From the NCBI RefSeq assembly GCF_001620055.1, contig NZ_LQGY01000014.1:124001-188000 (forward strand): a stretch of DNA of 64,000 bases, given 5' to 3'. The notes beneath the pieces were generated by a model. The model searched no databases and was not told where the DNA came from. It saw only the letters and a program-made list of their open reading frames with translations. This DNA comes from Agromyces sp. NDB4Y10. Lineage in GTDB: Bacteria > Actinomycetota > Actinomycetes > Actinomycetales > Microbacteriaceae. This document shows positions 17,544 through 24,916 of the stretch, one piece after another. Both the position numbers and the translations under genes were made by a program. Numbering within the stretch: the stretch's first letter is position 1; every line of letters begins with the position of its first letter.

Positions 17544-17573
17544 TTGACTATACACATCGTCATGCACTAGACC
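17544..17573 (+). promoter_or_regulatory. Predicted promoter of the sugar importer operon
   Basis: TTGACT at 17544-17549 (5 of 6 to consensus) with a weak -10 (TAGACC) 18 bases on. The operator 17579-17592 lies directly downstream, at the expected transcription start. The divergent repressor promoter must lie in the same 60 bp; a TATAGT hexamer is visible on the minus strand at 17547-17552. Confidence 0.45.
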
Positions 17574-17578
17574 TGCCG

Positions 17579-17592
17579 TGACATCGTTGTCA
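17579..17592. promoter_or_regulatory. LacI-type operator of the importer operon
   Basis: TGACATCGTTGTCA, identical to the copy at 15425-15438. It is located between the predicted promoter and the binding-protein start at 17633. Confidence 0.75.
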
Positions 17593-17632
17593 CCGAGGGT
17601 GACGATGCCCCACACCAAGAGGAGATTCCCGG

Positions 17633-18736
17633 ATGAATCACGAAAGCCCCGGCGCGATCCGCCGCCGACTGGTCCTCGCCGGCTCGCTCATGGCGAGCGC
17701 AGCGCTCGCCTTCACCGGATGCGCCTCGTCGGGCGCCTCCGGCGAGAGCGCGAGCGGCGCGGAGGGCGAGACCATCAGCGTCTCGCTCATCACGAAGACC
17801 GACACCAACCCGTTCTTCGTCGCGATGCAGGAGGGCGCCAAGACGGCCGCCGAGGACCTCGGCGTGGAGATCACGCTCGCCGCAGGCAAGGAGGACGGCG
17901 ACGAGGACACCCAGATCCAGGCCGTCGAGAATGCGATCTCGCGCGGTGACGCGGGGATCCTGATCACCCCGAACGGCCCGGCCGTCGAGGATGCGCTCGT
18001 CAAGGCCCGGGACGCGGGCCTGTACGTCATCGCGCTCGACACCCCGCCCGGCGACCCGGAGTCGGTCGACATCACCTTCGCGACCGACAACTACCTGGCC
18101 GGTCAGGAGATCGGCAAGTGGGCCGCGGCCAAGCTCGACGGCGAGAAGGCCACCATCGCCATGATCGACCTCTTCGACGACAAGATCGTCTCGGTCGATG
18201 TCGCACGCGACCAGGGCTTCCTCGACGGCATGGGCATCGACCTCGCCGACGAGTCGAAGAACGGCGATGAGGCGCAGACGGGCGAGTACTCGGGCGGCGA
18301 GTACGAGATCGTCGGCAACGAGGCATCGCAGGGTGCCGAGGACGGTGGCCGCACCGCCGCCGAGACGCTCCTGTCGAAGAACCCGGACATCAACGTCGTC
18401 TACACGATCAACGAGCCGGCCGCATACGGCGCGTACGAGGCCTTCAAGGCCGCCGGCGCGACCGACGACCTCGTCGTCGTCTCGGTCGACGGCGGCTGTG
18501 CCGGCATCGAGGCCGTGACCGACGGCGTCATCGGCGCCACCAGCCAGCAGTACCCGCTGAAGATGGCCGAGCTCGGCGTCCAGGCCATCCACGATCTCGT
18601 CACCACCGGCGAGACCCCCGAGGTCAGCGAGGGGCTCGACTTCTACAACACCGGCGTCGCGCTCGTGACCGACGAGCCTCAGGACGGCGTCGAGTCGATC
18701 GACACCGCCGAGGCGAGCGAGATCTGCTGGGGCTGA
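17633..18736 (+). CDS. CUT2 sugar ABC importer, substrate-binding lipoprotein (fructose type)
   Basis: 367 residues, ATG 17633 with GAGGAG upstream. Lipoprotein signal with lipobox AFTGC (Cys about 27), Ser/Gly linker, then a type I periplasmic-binding domain: SLITKTDTNPFFVAMQEGAKTAAEDLGVE is the classical CUT2 opening, VVSVDGGCAGIEAV and QQYPLKMAELGVQAI follow. Overall it resembles FrcB-type fructose-binding proteins, and the context of GH32 and LacI supports fructose. The first gene of a four-gene operon; a strong hairpin separates it from the permease. Confidence 0.9.
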   Translation: MNHESPGAIRRRLVLAGSLMASAALAFTGCASSGASGESASGAEGETISVSLITKTDTNPFFVAMQEGAKTAAEDLGVEITLAAGKEDGDEDTQIQAVENAISRGDAGILITPNGPAVEDALVKARDAGLYVIALDTPPGDPESVDITFATDNYLAGQEIGKWAAAKLDGEKATIAMIDLFDDKIVSVDVARDQGFLDGMGIDLADESKNGDEAQTGEYSGGEYEIVGNEASQGAEDGGRTAAETLLSKNPDINVVYTINEPAAYGAYEAFKAAGATDDLVVVSVDGGCAGIEAVTDGVIGATSQQYPLKMAELGVQAIHDLVTTGETPEVSEGLDFYNTGVALVTDEPQDGVESIDTAEASEICWG

Positions 18737-18747
18737 TCCGGTGACCC

Positions 18748-18813
18748 CATGAGCGGGGCGGGCCGCCACGGATGACTCGTGCCCGGTCATCTCGACCACC
18801 CGCCCCGCTCATG
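18748..18813 (+). promoter_or_regulatory. Long intercistronic hairpin between binding protein and permease genes
   Basis: CATGAGCGGGGCGGG (18748-18762) and its perfect complement CCCGCCCCGCTCATG (18799-18813) flank a 36-base loop: a 15-bp stem, GC-rich, with no U-tract. In ABC importer operons such structures commonly protect or partly terminate the upstream message so that the binding protein is made in excess (established for the maltose-type operons); that role is inferred here. Confidence 0.7.
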
Positions 18814-18854
18814 CCCGGATCGCACCCGAACCGCCATTTCCGAACGGAGCCCAC

Positions 18855-19895
18855 GTGACTCAGCACACGACCGAGCCGCCGACCTCGGCGCTCGACCTGG
18901 CCGAGGAGTTCCTCGACCGAACCACCCCGCTCAGCCGCATCCGCAACACGCTGCACCGGTACCCCGCGATCAGCCCGGCCATCGTGCTCGTCGTCGCCGT
19001 CATCGTGTTCGGGCTGCTCAACGAGCGATTCCTGAACCCCGCGAACCTCTCGCTCATCACCCAGCAGGTCGCCGTCGTCGGCACGCTCGCCGTCGCCCAG
19101 ACCCTCATCATCCTGACCGCCGGCATCGACCTGTCCGTCGGCGCGGTCATGGTCCTCAGCTCGATGGTCATCGCCCAGTCCACGGTGCAGGCCGGCCTGC
19201 CCGCCGTGCTCGGGCTCGCCGCCGGCCTGGCCGTGGGCCTCGCCGCGGGCGCCCTCAACGGCGCACTCGTCACCCGGCTGAAGCTGCCGCCCTTCATCGT
19301 CACGCTCGGCACGTTGAGCATCTTCCTCGCCCTCACGCTGCTGTACTCCGGCGGGGCGACCGTGCGCGGACGGGAGATGCCCGAGCTGCTCACCTGGACG
19401 GGCGCGACGTTCCCCGTGTTCGGCGTGAACTTGACGGTGGGCGTCGTGATGATGCTCCTGCTCTACGTGGCGGTCGCCTTCATCCTCCAGAAGACGGCCT
19501 GGGGTCGGCACGTCTACGCCGTCGGCGACGACCGGGAGTCCGCGCGCCTCGCGGGTATCAGCGTCAACCGCGTGCTGATGAGCGTCTACCTCGCGGCCGG
19601 TGCGATCATCGCCCTCGGCGCGTGGATCCAGATCGGCCGCTCCAACGCCGCATCGCCGAACGCGGGCGCCGACCTGAACCTGGACTCGATCACCGCGGTG
19701 GTGATCGGCGGCACCAGCCTGTTCGGCGGTCGCGGCATGGTCTGGGGGACGCTCCTGGGCGCGCTCATCGTGGGCGTGTTCCGCAACGGCCTCGCGCTCG
19801 CCGGACTCGACGTGCTGTGGCAGACATTCGCCGTCGGCGTGCTCATCATCATCGCCGTCTCGGTCGACCAGTGGATCAGGAAGGTACGCGCATGA
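18855..19895 (+). CDS. CUT2 sugar ABC importer, permease
   Basis: 346 residues from GTG 18855 with CGGAGC upstream. Multi-spanning membrane protein of the RbsC/FrcC family: ILTAGIDLSVGAVMVLSSM in the first third and the ATPase-contact segment AVGDDRESARLAGISVNRV in the middle are typical. Ends in GGRGMVWGTLLGALIVGVFRNGL followed by the last helix and a basic tail. The stop overlaps the ATPase start. Confidence 0.92.
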   Translation: MTQHTTEPPTSALDLAEEFLDRTTPLSRIRNTLHRYPAISPAIVLVVAVIVFGLLNERFLNPANLSLITQQVAVVGTLAVAQTLIILTAGIDLSVGAVMVLSSMVIAQSTVQAGLPAVLGLAAGLAVGLAAGALNGALVTRLKLPPFIVTLGTLSIFLALTLLYSGGATVRGREMPELLTWTGATFPVFGVNLTVGVVMMLLLYVAVAFILQKTAWGRHVYAVGDDRESARLAGISVNRVLMSVYLAAGAIIALGAWIQIGRSNAASPNAGADLNLDSITAVVIGGTSLFGGRGMVWGTLLGALIVGVFRNGLALAGLDVLWQTFAVGVLIIIAVSVDQWIRKVRA

Positions 19896-20707
19896 CCACC
19901 CGCACAACCCCGAGCACCGGAGTCGAGCCCGAGGAGGGCGCCGCCGACGGCCGCGTCCCCATCCTCCGCGCACGCCGCCTCGTGAAGACGTTCGGCCGGG
20001 TGGTCGGTCTCGATGGAGTCAGTCTCGAGCTCTACCCGGGTGAGGTCCTCGCGGTCATCGGCGACAACGGAGCAGGGAAATCCACGCTGATCAAGTGCCT
20101 GACGGGTGCTGAGATCCCGGACGAGGGGCAGATCTGGCTGGAGGGCGAGCCCGTCCACTTCAAGCGGCCGCAGGATGCCCGCGCGGCCGGGATCGAGACC
20201 GTCTACCAGGGCCTCGCGGTCTCGCCCGCGCTCGACGTCGCGGCGAACCTGTTCCTGGGCCGGGAGATCAGGCGCAAGGGAGTCCTGGGCTCCGTGTTCC
20301 GCATGGTCGACCAGAAGGGCATGCGTCAGCGCGCACGGGACGAGCTGTCCTCGCTCGGGATCTCGACCCTGCAGGACGTCACCGTCCCGGTGGAGAACCT
20401 GTCAGGTGGACAGCGGCAGGCGGTGGCGGTCGCGCGCGCCGCGGCGTTCGGGTCGAAGGTCGTCGTCCTCGACGAGCCGACGGCGGCGCTCGGCGTGCGC
20501 GAGTCCAACCAGGTGCTCGAACTGATCATGAGCCTGCGCGATCGGGGGATCCCGGTGATCCTCATCTCGCACAACATGCCCCATGTGTTCGAGGTCGCCG
20601 ACCGGATCCACGTCCAGCGCCTCGGCAAGCGCGCGGCGACGATCACGCCCCAGTCGCACTCGATGACCGATGCGGTGGCGATCATGACGGGAGCGAGCCG
20701 CGGATGA
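19892..20707 (+). CDS. CUT2 sugar ABC importer, single-domain ATPase (FrcA-like)
   Basis: 271 residues, ATG 19892 overlapping the permease stop. Walker A GDNGAGKST, Q-loop TVYQGLAV, signature LSGGQRQAVAVARA, Walker B KVVVLDEPTAAL, H-loop LISHNM. Most CUT2 ATPases (RbsA, XylG) are duplicated 500-residue proteins; this single-domain form is the FrcA type, which supports fructose as substrate. Works as a homodimer at the membrane with the permease. Confidence 0.92.
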   Translation: MTTRTTPSTGVEPEEGAADGRVPILRARRLVKTFGRVVGLDGVSLELYPGEVLAVIGDNGAGKSTLIKCLTGAEIPDEGQIWLEGEPVHFKRPQDARAAGIETVYQGLAVSPALDVAANLFLGREIRRKGVLGSVFRMVDQKGMRQRARDELSSLGISTLQDVTVPVENLSGGQRQAVAVARAAAFGSKVVVLDEPTAALGVRESNQVLELIMSLRDRGIPVILISHNMPHVFEVADRIHVQRLGKRAATITPQSHSMTDAVAIMTGASRG

Positions 20708-21060
20708 GCCTGACCCAGACCTCGACGTCGGTGGAACTCGTCGCCGAGTTCACCGCGCGGCCTGGCAAGGAGGCGGAGGTGGAGTCGCTGCTGCGCGATC
20801 TCACGATCGCGGTGCGGGCCGAACCGGGATGCCTCGTGTTCGACGCGTACGTGCTGACCGATCCGCCGGCCGTCGCCGAGGTGGATCCGGACTGGACGGC
20901 GGTCGGGACCCGCTTCGTCGTCGTCGAGGCGTACCGCGACGCGGCCGCCTTCGCGGAGCACCTCGCCCAGCCGCACGGCGCGGTGTTCAACGCCGCCCTC
21001 GGGCCGCTCATCGCCGAGGCGAACGGGTCCGAACTGCGGTTCCTGCGTCGAGTGGCGTGA
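20704..21060 (+). CDS. Antibiotic-biosynthesis-monooxygenase-fold protein
   Basis: 118 residues, ATG 20704 overlapping the ATPase stop (ATGA), so it is the fourth cistron of the importer operon. Ferredoxin-like ABM fold: VELVAEFTARPGKEAEVESLLRDL, EPGCLVFDAYV and FVVVEAYRDAAAFAEHL with the usual internal hairpin. Relatives include quinol monooxygenases such as YgiN, but many have no known activity. Its coupling to a sugar importer is unusual. An insertion (VAEVDPDWTAVGTRF) lengthens the central loop. Confidence 0.8.
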   Translation: MSLTQTSTSVELVAEFTARPGKEAEVESLLRDLTIAVRAEPGCLVFDAYVLTDPPAVAEVDPDWTAVGTRFVVVEAYRDAAAFAEHLAQPHGAVFNAALGPLIAEANGSELRFLRRVA

Positions 21061-21066
21061 GCGGAT

Positions 21067-21101
21067 GCGGCAGCCGTCCGGCTCGGTCGGGCGGCTGCCG
21101 C
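21067..21101 (+). terminator. Terminator hairpin after the importer operon
   Basis: GCGGCAGCCG (21067-21076) pairs perfectly with CGGCTGCCGC (21092-21101), extended inward by three more pairs after one wobble, leaving a 7-base loop. It starts 7 bases after the last stop of the operon and could serve the convergent ASCH gene as well. No U-tract, as usual in such GC-rich genomes. Confidence 0.65.
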
Positions 21102-21132
21102 GCCTCCGTGGCGCGGCGCGCAGGCGCGCCGG

Positions 21133-21618
21133 TCAGTCGGCGCGCCAGGCCACCTCGAACCGTTCGAGCACGATCTCGTGCTGCTCGGTCCACTCGAAGC
21201 CGAGGGTCGCCGTGACCCGCTGCCAGTAGCGGCGGTGGTTCTCGCGCCATGACGCGAGCGAGCGGTCGTCTTCGCCCTCGTCGTACGCGAACCGGTCGTC
21301 GACCTCGTCGAAGGCGGCAAGGCGCAGTTCGGTGCTGCGCAGGATGACGCGTGGCCGGCCGGTCGAGTCGCACGCGATCCAGTGACCGCCGATGCGTGGG
21401 AGCGGCTGCCCTTCGGCCGCGAACTCCGCGACGAGGGCTGCGGTCGCCCGTTTGGTGCCGTCGAGCACGAGCCCGAGCAGCTCGTCGGTGAGTTCAGGGT
21501 GGTCGCCGAACACCTCGACGGACGGCGGCTCGAGGTCGGTCGCGCGGTCGGGGTGCGCGCTCCGGTACGCCTCCCAGAGCGCGTGCGCGGCGGCGTGGTC
21601 GACGGGTGCGTTCGGCAT
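21133..21618 (-). CDS. ASCH-domain protein
   Basis: 161 residues, ATG 21618. LVLDGTKRATAAL near residue 50 is the GTKRAT signature of ASCH domains, followed by strands IACDSTGRPRVILRSTELR, FAYDEGEDDRSLASWRENHRRYW and the closing EIVLERFEV. ASCH proteins have the PUA-like fold and are thought to bind RNA; some (YqfB) are amidohydrolases acting on N4-acetylcytidine. Its role here is unknown. Stands alone. Confidence 0.85.
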   Translation of the reverse strand: MPNAPVDHAAAHALWEAYRSAHPDRATDLEPPSVEVFGDHPELTDELLGLVLDGTKRATAALVAEFAAEGQPLPRIGGHWIACDSTGRPRVILRSTELRLAAFDEVDDRFAYDEGEDDRSLASWRENHRRYWQRVTATLGFEWTEQHEIVLERFEVAWRAD

Positions 21619-21856
21619 GTGTTCAGTCTGGCAGCGACGGATGTCACGGCCCGCCGTCGCGGGTCGGAAACCTGGGCTCGTCGGCCACGACCTGCGCACG
21701 CTTCCCGAACGCCCGTTCGTGCCGGTCGATCGCGCGACCGGGAGCAGCCGGCCCGGATCGCGGCGGGCGGGCGGCGAGCCGCACGAACCTTCTGAACCGC
21801 CCGATCTCCTTCCTGATGAGCCTCCGCGGCTGAGTCCTGACATCGCCGCCTGAAAA

Positions 21857-21911
21857 GTTGCAACCAAGCAGTTGCGCTAAAGTCGAAGAAGTGCAATCCT
21901 GTGGTTGCAAG
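21857..21911. promoter_or_regulatory. Four GTTGCA-type half-sites upstream of the AHSA1/ArsR operon
   Basis: GTTGCAACC (21857), GTTGCGC (21871), GTGCAATC (21891, inverted) and GTTGCAAG (21904). The last two form TGCAA-8-TTGCA. A -10-like TAAAGT lies between at 21878-21883. The arrangement suggests the binding region of the ArsR-family regulator encoded downstream. Confidence 0.4.
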
Positions 21912-21967
21912 ACGCGGATGCTGCGGCATCCCGTCCCACGTCAGCAGCCCGAGAAGGAGAGATCATC

Positions 21968-22456
21968 GTGACCATGACCGACAACCCGGCATCCGTCATC
22001 GACGAGGGCACGTACACCGTGCGCCGTACCATCCGCATCGCCGCGCCCATCGAGCGCGTGTGGCGCGCCGTCACCGAACCCGAGCACATCTCGCAGTGGT
22101 TCGGGCGAACCGTGCTCGACGGCTCCGGCCCGGGCGCGCAGGGCACCATGACGTTCCCCGACTACGGCGCCGTGCCCATCCGCGTCGAGGCGATGGATGC
22201 CCCGCACACCGTGACGTATCGCTGGGGCAACGATGATGCCCTCGGCCACCTGCCCGACATCGTCGACGACGAGACCTCGACGGTCTTCACGTTCACCCTC
22301 GAGACGGTGGCCGACGGCACGCGGCTCACCGTCGTCGAGACCGGCTTCGACCGCACGTCCGACCCGGCCGCGAACCTCGCGTCCCACGGCGAGGGCTGGG
22401 TCTCCGAGCTCGACAAGCTCGTCGCCGTGCTCGAACGCGCCGAGGGCGCCGCGTGA
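21968..22456 (+). CDS. SRPBCC/AHSA1-family protein
   Basis: 162 residues from GTG 21968, 6 bases after GGAGAG; ATG 21974 is a possible alternative. Helix-grip fold: TIRIAAPIERVWRAVTEPEHISQWFG at the start, APHTVTYRWG and STVFTFTLETVADGTRLTVVETGF strands, and a long C-terminal helix GWVSELDKLVAVLERA. Proteins of this family bind hydrophobic ligands; this subgroup is typically paired with an ArsR regulator, as here (GTGA overlap). Confidence 0.88.
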   Translation: MTMTDNPASVIDEGTYTVRRTIRIAAPIERVWRAVTEPEHISQWFGRTVLDGSGPGAQGTMTFPDYGAVPIRVEAMDAPHTVTYRWGNDDALGHLPDIVDDETSTVFTFTLETVADGTRLTVVETGFDRTSDPAANLASHGEGWVSELDKLVAVLERAEGAA

Positions 22457-22770
22457 CCACCGGAACGCTGGTTCCGGTGTTCGCCGCGCTCGGCGACGAG
22501 ACCCGGTGGAGCATCCTGGCGGCACTCGGCGAGGGCGACGCCTCGGCGTCGGCCCTCGCCGGGCGCCTGCCCGTGACGCGGCAGGCCATCATGAAGCACC
22601 TCGCCGTGCTGCAGGAGGTCGGCCTCGTCGAGTCCGAGCGGGTCGGCCGCGAGGTGCGCTACCGGGTGATCGGCGCGCAGCTGAGCGACGCCGCCCGTCG
22701 CCTCGACGCCATCGGGGCCGAGTGGGACCGCCGCCTCGCCGCGATCAAGCAGATCGCCGAGGGGCTCTGA
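22453..22770 (+). CDS. ArsR-family transcriptional regulator
   Basis: 105 residues from GTG 22453, overlapping the AHSA1 stop. Compact winged helix: FAALGDETRWSILAALGEGDASASALAGRLPVTRQAIMKHLAVLQEVGLVESERVGREVRYRV. No cysteines, so it is of the non-metal-sensing subgroup that accompanies AHSA1 proteins. Likely controls its own operon via the half-sites at 21857-21911. Confidence 0.9.
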   Translation: MTTGTLVPVFAALGDETRWSILAALGEGDASASALAGRLPVTRQAIMKHLAVLQEVGLVESERVGREVRYRVIGAQLSDAARRLDAIGAEWDRRLAAIKQIAEGL

Positions 22771-22780
22771 GCGCGAGCGC

Positions 22781-24268
22781 TCACTCCGGCCGGTTGCCCG
22801 AGACCGCGCCGATGGTGAACGACGTCGTGACGCCCTCGTACATCACGTGGGCGACGAGTCCGTCGACCGCGTGCCGCAGCGTGTGGCAGTGGTCGCTCCA
22901 GATGCCCGGGTTGTCGGCGACGAATGTCACGTCGTACGCCTCGCCGGGGTGCACGTCGAGCGAGTCGACGACCCACGGGCTCCCGGATGCCGCGATCCCG
23001 TCCCGCGAGAGGACCACGACGTGGTGCCCGTGGAGGTGCATCGGGTGCACGTCGCCGGAGTCGTTGCGGACGTGCATGACGACCACGTTCCCCTCGCGCA
23101 CGTCGAACATCGGCATGTCGGGGAACATGCGCCCGTTGATGGTCCAGAAGTTGCCGGGCCGGCCGTCGATGATGCCGAAGCGGCGGGCGATGACGTAGTC
23201 GAACTCGCGGTCGGGGTCGGCGGTGCCGAACGCGAGCGGCTCGGGGCTGCCGTAGGCGAGCAGGTCGAGGGTCCGCGAGGGCTGCGCGGCGGGTGGGGGC
23301 ACGGATGCCGCCGGGCCGCCGACGATCACGCTGCGGCCGCCGGTGTGCAGGCGCACGGCGGAGCCGTCGTCGGGTGCCCGCACCGCGACATCCGCTCGAC
23401 CGCCGGCGGGGATGAGCACGCGCTCGCCGTCGACGGGTGTCGGCTCGTGCACGTCGTGCCCGTCGGTCGCGACGACCCGGAACGGCATCGCCGACCACAC
23501 GGCGGCGGTGCCCTGGTCGGTGTTGATCACGCGCACGCGCACCGTCGTGCCGGGTTCGGCCGCGACGCGGGCGTCCTCGGCGCGGCCGTTCACCGTGTGC
23601 CGCCCGCCGTACACGTGCAGCAGCGCGGTGGCCTCGGCGTCGGTCGCGACCTCCGGGAGGTCGGCGGGTTCGATCACGATGGCGCCGAGCAGCCCGCGCT
23701 CCACCTGCACATGCGAAACCTGGTGCGAGTGGTACCAGTACGTGCCGGCATCCGTCGCCTCGAAGCGGTACACGTGGCGCCCTCCCACGGGTACGGCGTC
23801 CTGCGTGATGCCCGCGACGCCGTCGGCCGCGTTCGGCACGTCGATGCCGTGCCAGTGCAGCGTCGCGCCGTCGGCCACCGACTCGTTCACGAACGTCACC
23901 TCGACGAGGTCGCCCTGCCGGGCGCGCAGCTCCGGCCCCGGCGACGTGCCGTTCACGGTGTAGCCGTCGACCGTGCGTCCGCCGGGAACGTCGATGCGCT
24001 CCTGCCGCGCGACGAACTCGACCCGCACGTCGGCATGCCGATCCGGGTCGGCGGTCAGCGCGGTCACGTCGGTCGTGCCCGGGCTGCCGGCGACGGATGC
24101 CGCTCCGCCCGCCGCGTGCGCGCCGTGCCCCGCCTGCTCGGCGCCGAGGTCCATGACCGAGTACTCGCCGAGCAGCGTGGAACTCCACGCGAGCCCCGCC
24201 GCGCCGAGTCCGGTCGCGACCGCGACGCCGACGGCGACGCGTCGCAGCAGCTCACGCCGCGACCGCAC
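22781..24268 (-). CDS. Multicopper oxidase (laccase-like)
   Basis: 495 residues from GTG 24268, overlapping the upstream membrane-protein gene by 17 bases. A Tat-like start (RSRRELLRR then hydrophobic stretch) suggests export with copper loaded. All four copper motifs are present: LHWHG, YWYHSHQ, HPMHLHGHHV and SDHCHTLRHAVDGL, the last holding the Cys-His type 1/type 3 bridge. Three cupredoxin domains. Oxidises phenolics or metal ions with O2. Its 3' end is duplicated as a remnant at 12318-12386. Confidence 0.92.
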   Translation of the reverse strand: MRSRRELLRRVAVGVAVATGLGAAGLAWSSTLLGEYSVMDLGAEQAGHGAHAAGGAASVAGSPGTTDVTALTADPDRHADVRVEFVARQERIDVPGGRTVDGYTVNGTSPGPELRARQGDLVEVTFVNESVADGATLHWHGIDVPNAADGVAGITQDAVPVGGRHVYRFEATDAGTYWYHSHQVSHVQVERGLLGAIVIEPADLPEVATDAEATALLHVYGGRHTVNGRAEDARVAAEPGTTVRVRVINTDQGTAAVWSAMPFRVVATDGHDVHEPTPVDGERVLIPAGGRADVAVRAPDDGSAVRLHTGGRSVIVGGPAASVPPPAAQPSRTLDLLAYGSPEPLAFGTADPDREFDYVIARRFGIIDGRPGNFWTINGRMFPDMPMFDVREGNVVVMHVRNDSGDVHPMHLHGHHVVVLSRDGIAASGSPWVVDSLDVHPGEAYDVTFVADNPGIWSDHCHTLRHAVDGLVAHVMYEGVTTSFTIGAVSGNRPE

Positions 24269-24722
24269 GTGAGGTCGCCTCCTCCGGGGCGGACTCGCCG
24301 CGAGTGCGACGCATCCGGAGGGCGGCGACGGACGCCGCCGCGACGACCGCGAGCGCGTTCGCGCCGTGCACGAGCCCGAGGTAGGGCAGGTCGGTGACGG
24401 AGAAGCCGAGGGTGACCTGCAGCGCCACGAGCCCGAGGACGATCGCCGCCCACATGGTGCTGCCGCGCTCGCGGACGAAGAACGACACGACGAGCAGCGC
24501 GACGGCGACGAGCGGGATCACGATGCCGCCGACGAGTCCGTGGACCAGGAACCCGGCCTCGCCGACGCCCGCCGCCTGGAAGCCCTCGAGGAGCGCCTTG
24601 TCGACCACGCCGCCCTCCGAGACGAGGTTCAGCATGCCGCTGAACGCGAACGCGATCGCGGCGGCCTGGACGACGACCGCGCCGGCGACGGTCCAGGCGA
24701 GACCGGTGTACAGGGTGCGCAT
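24252..24722 (-). CDS. Four-helix membrane protein of the oxidase operon
   Basis: 156 residues, ATG 24722 with AAGGAGAAGG upstream. Four hydrophobic helices (about 7-30, 57-82, 88-108, 113-133) with no charged catalytic motif. The stop lies within the oxidase gene start, so the two are coupled. It may help anchor, supply electrons to or load copper into the oxidase (inference); family not recognised. Confidence 0.7.
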   Translation of the reverse strand: MRTLYTGLAWTVAGAVVVQAAAIAFAFSGMLNLVSEGGVVDKALLEGFQAAGVGEAGFLVHGLVGGIVIPLVAVALLVVSFFVRERGSTMWAAIVLGLVALQVTLGFSVTDLPYLGLVHGANALAVVAAASVAALRMRRTRGESAPEEATSRAVAA

Positions 24723-24916
24723 GATGCCTTCTCCTTCGTGCGGCGCCTCGTCGCGGCATCCGCTCGACCCCACGTTCGCCCGGCGCCGCCCGGGCCGGAA
24801 CGCAGCCCGCCGGATGCCGCATGGCGGAGCACCGGACGCGTGATGGAGGCCAGCCGCCAAGGGGCGTCCCGGTTCGCCCCCTCCCGCGATCGCCGCGACA
24901 GGAGGACCATGGAACC

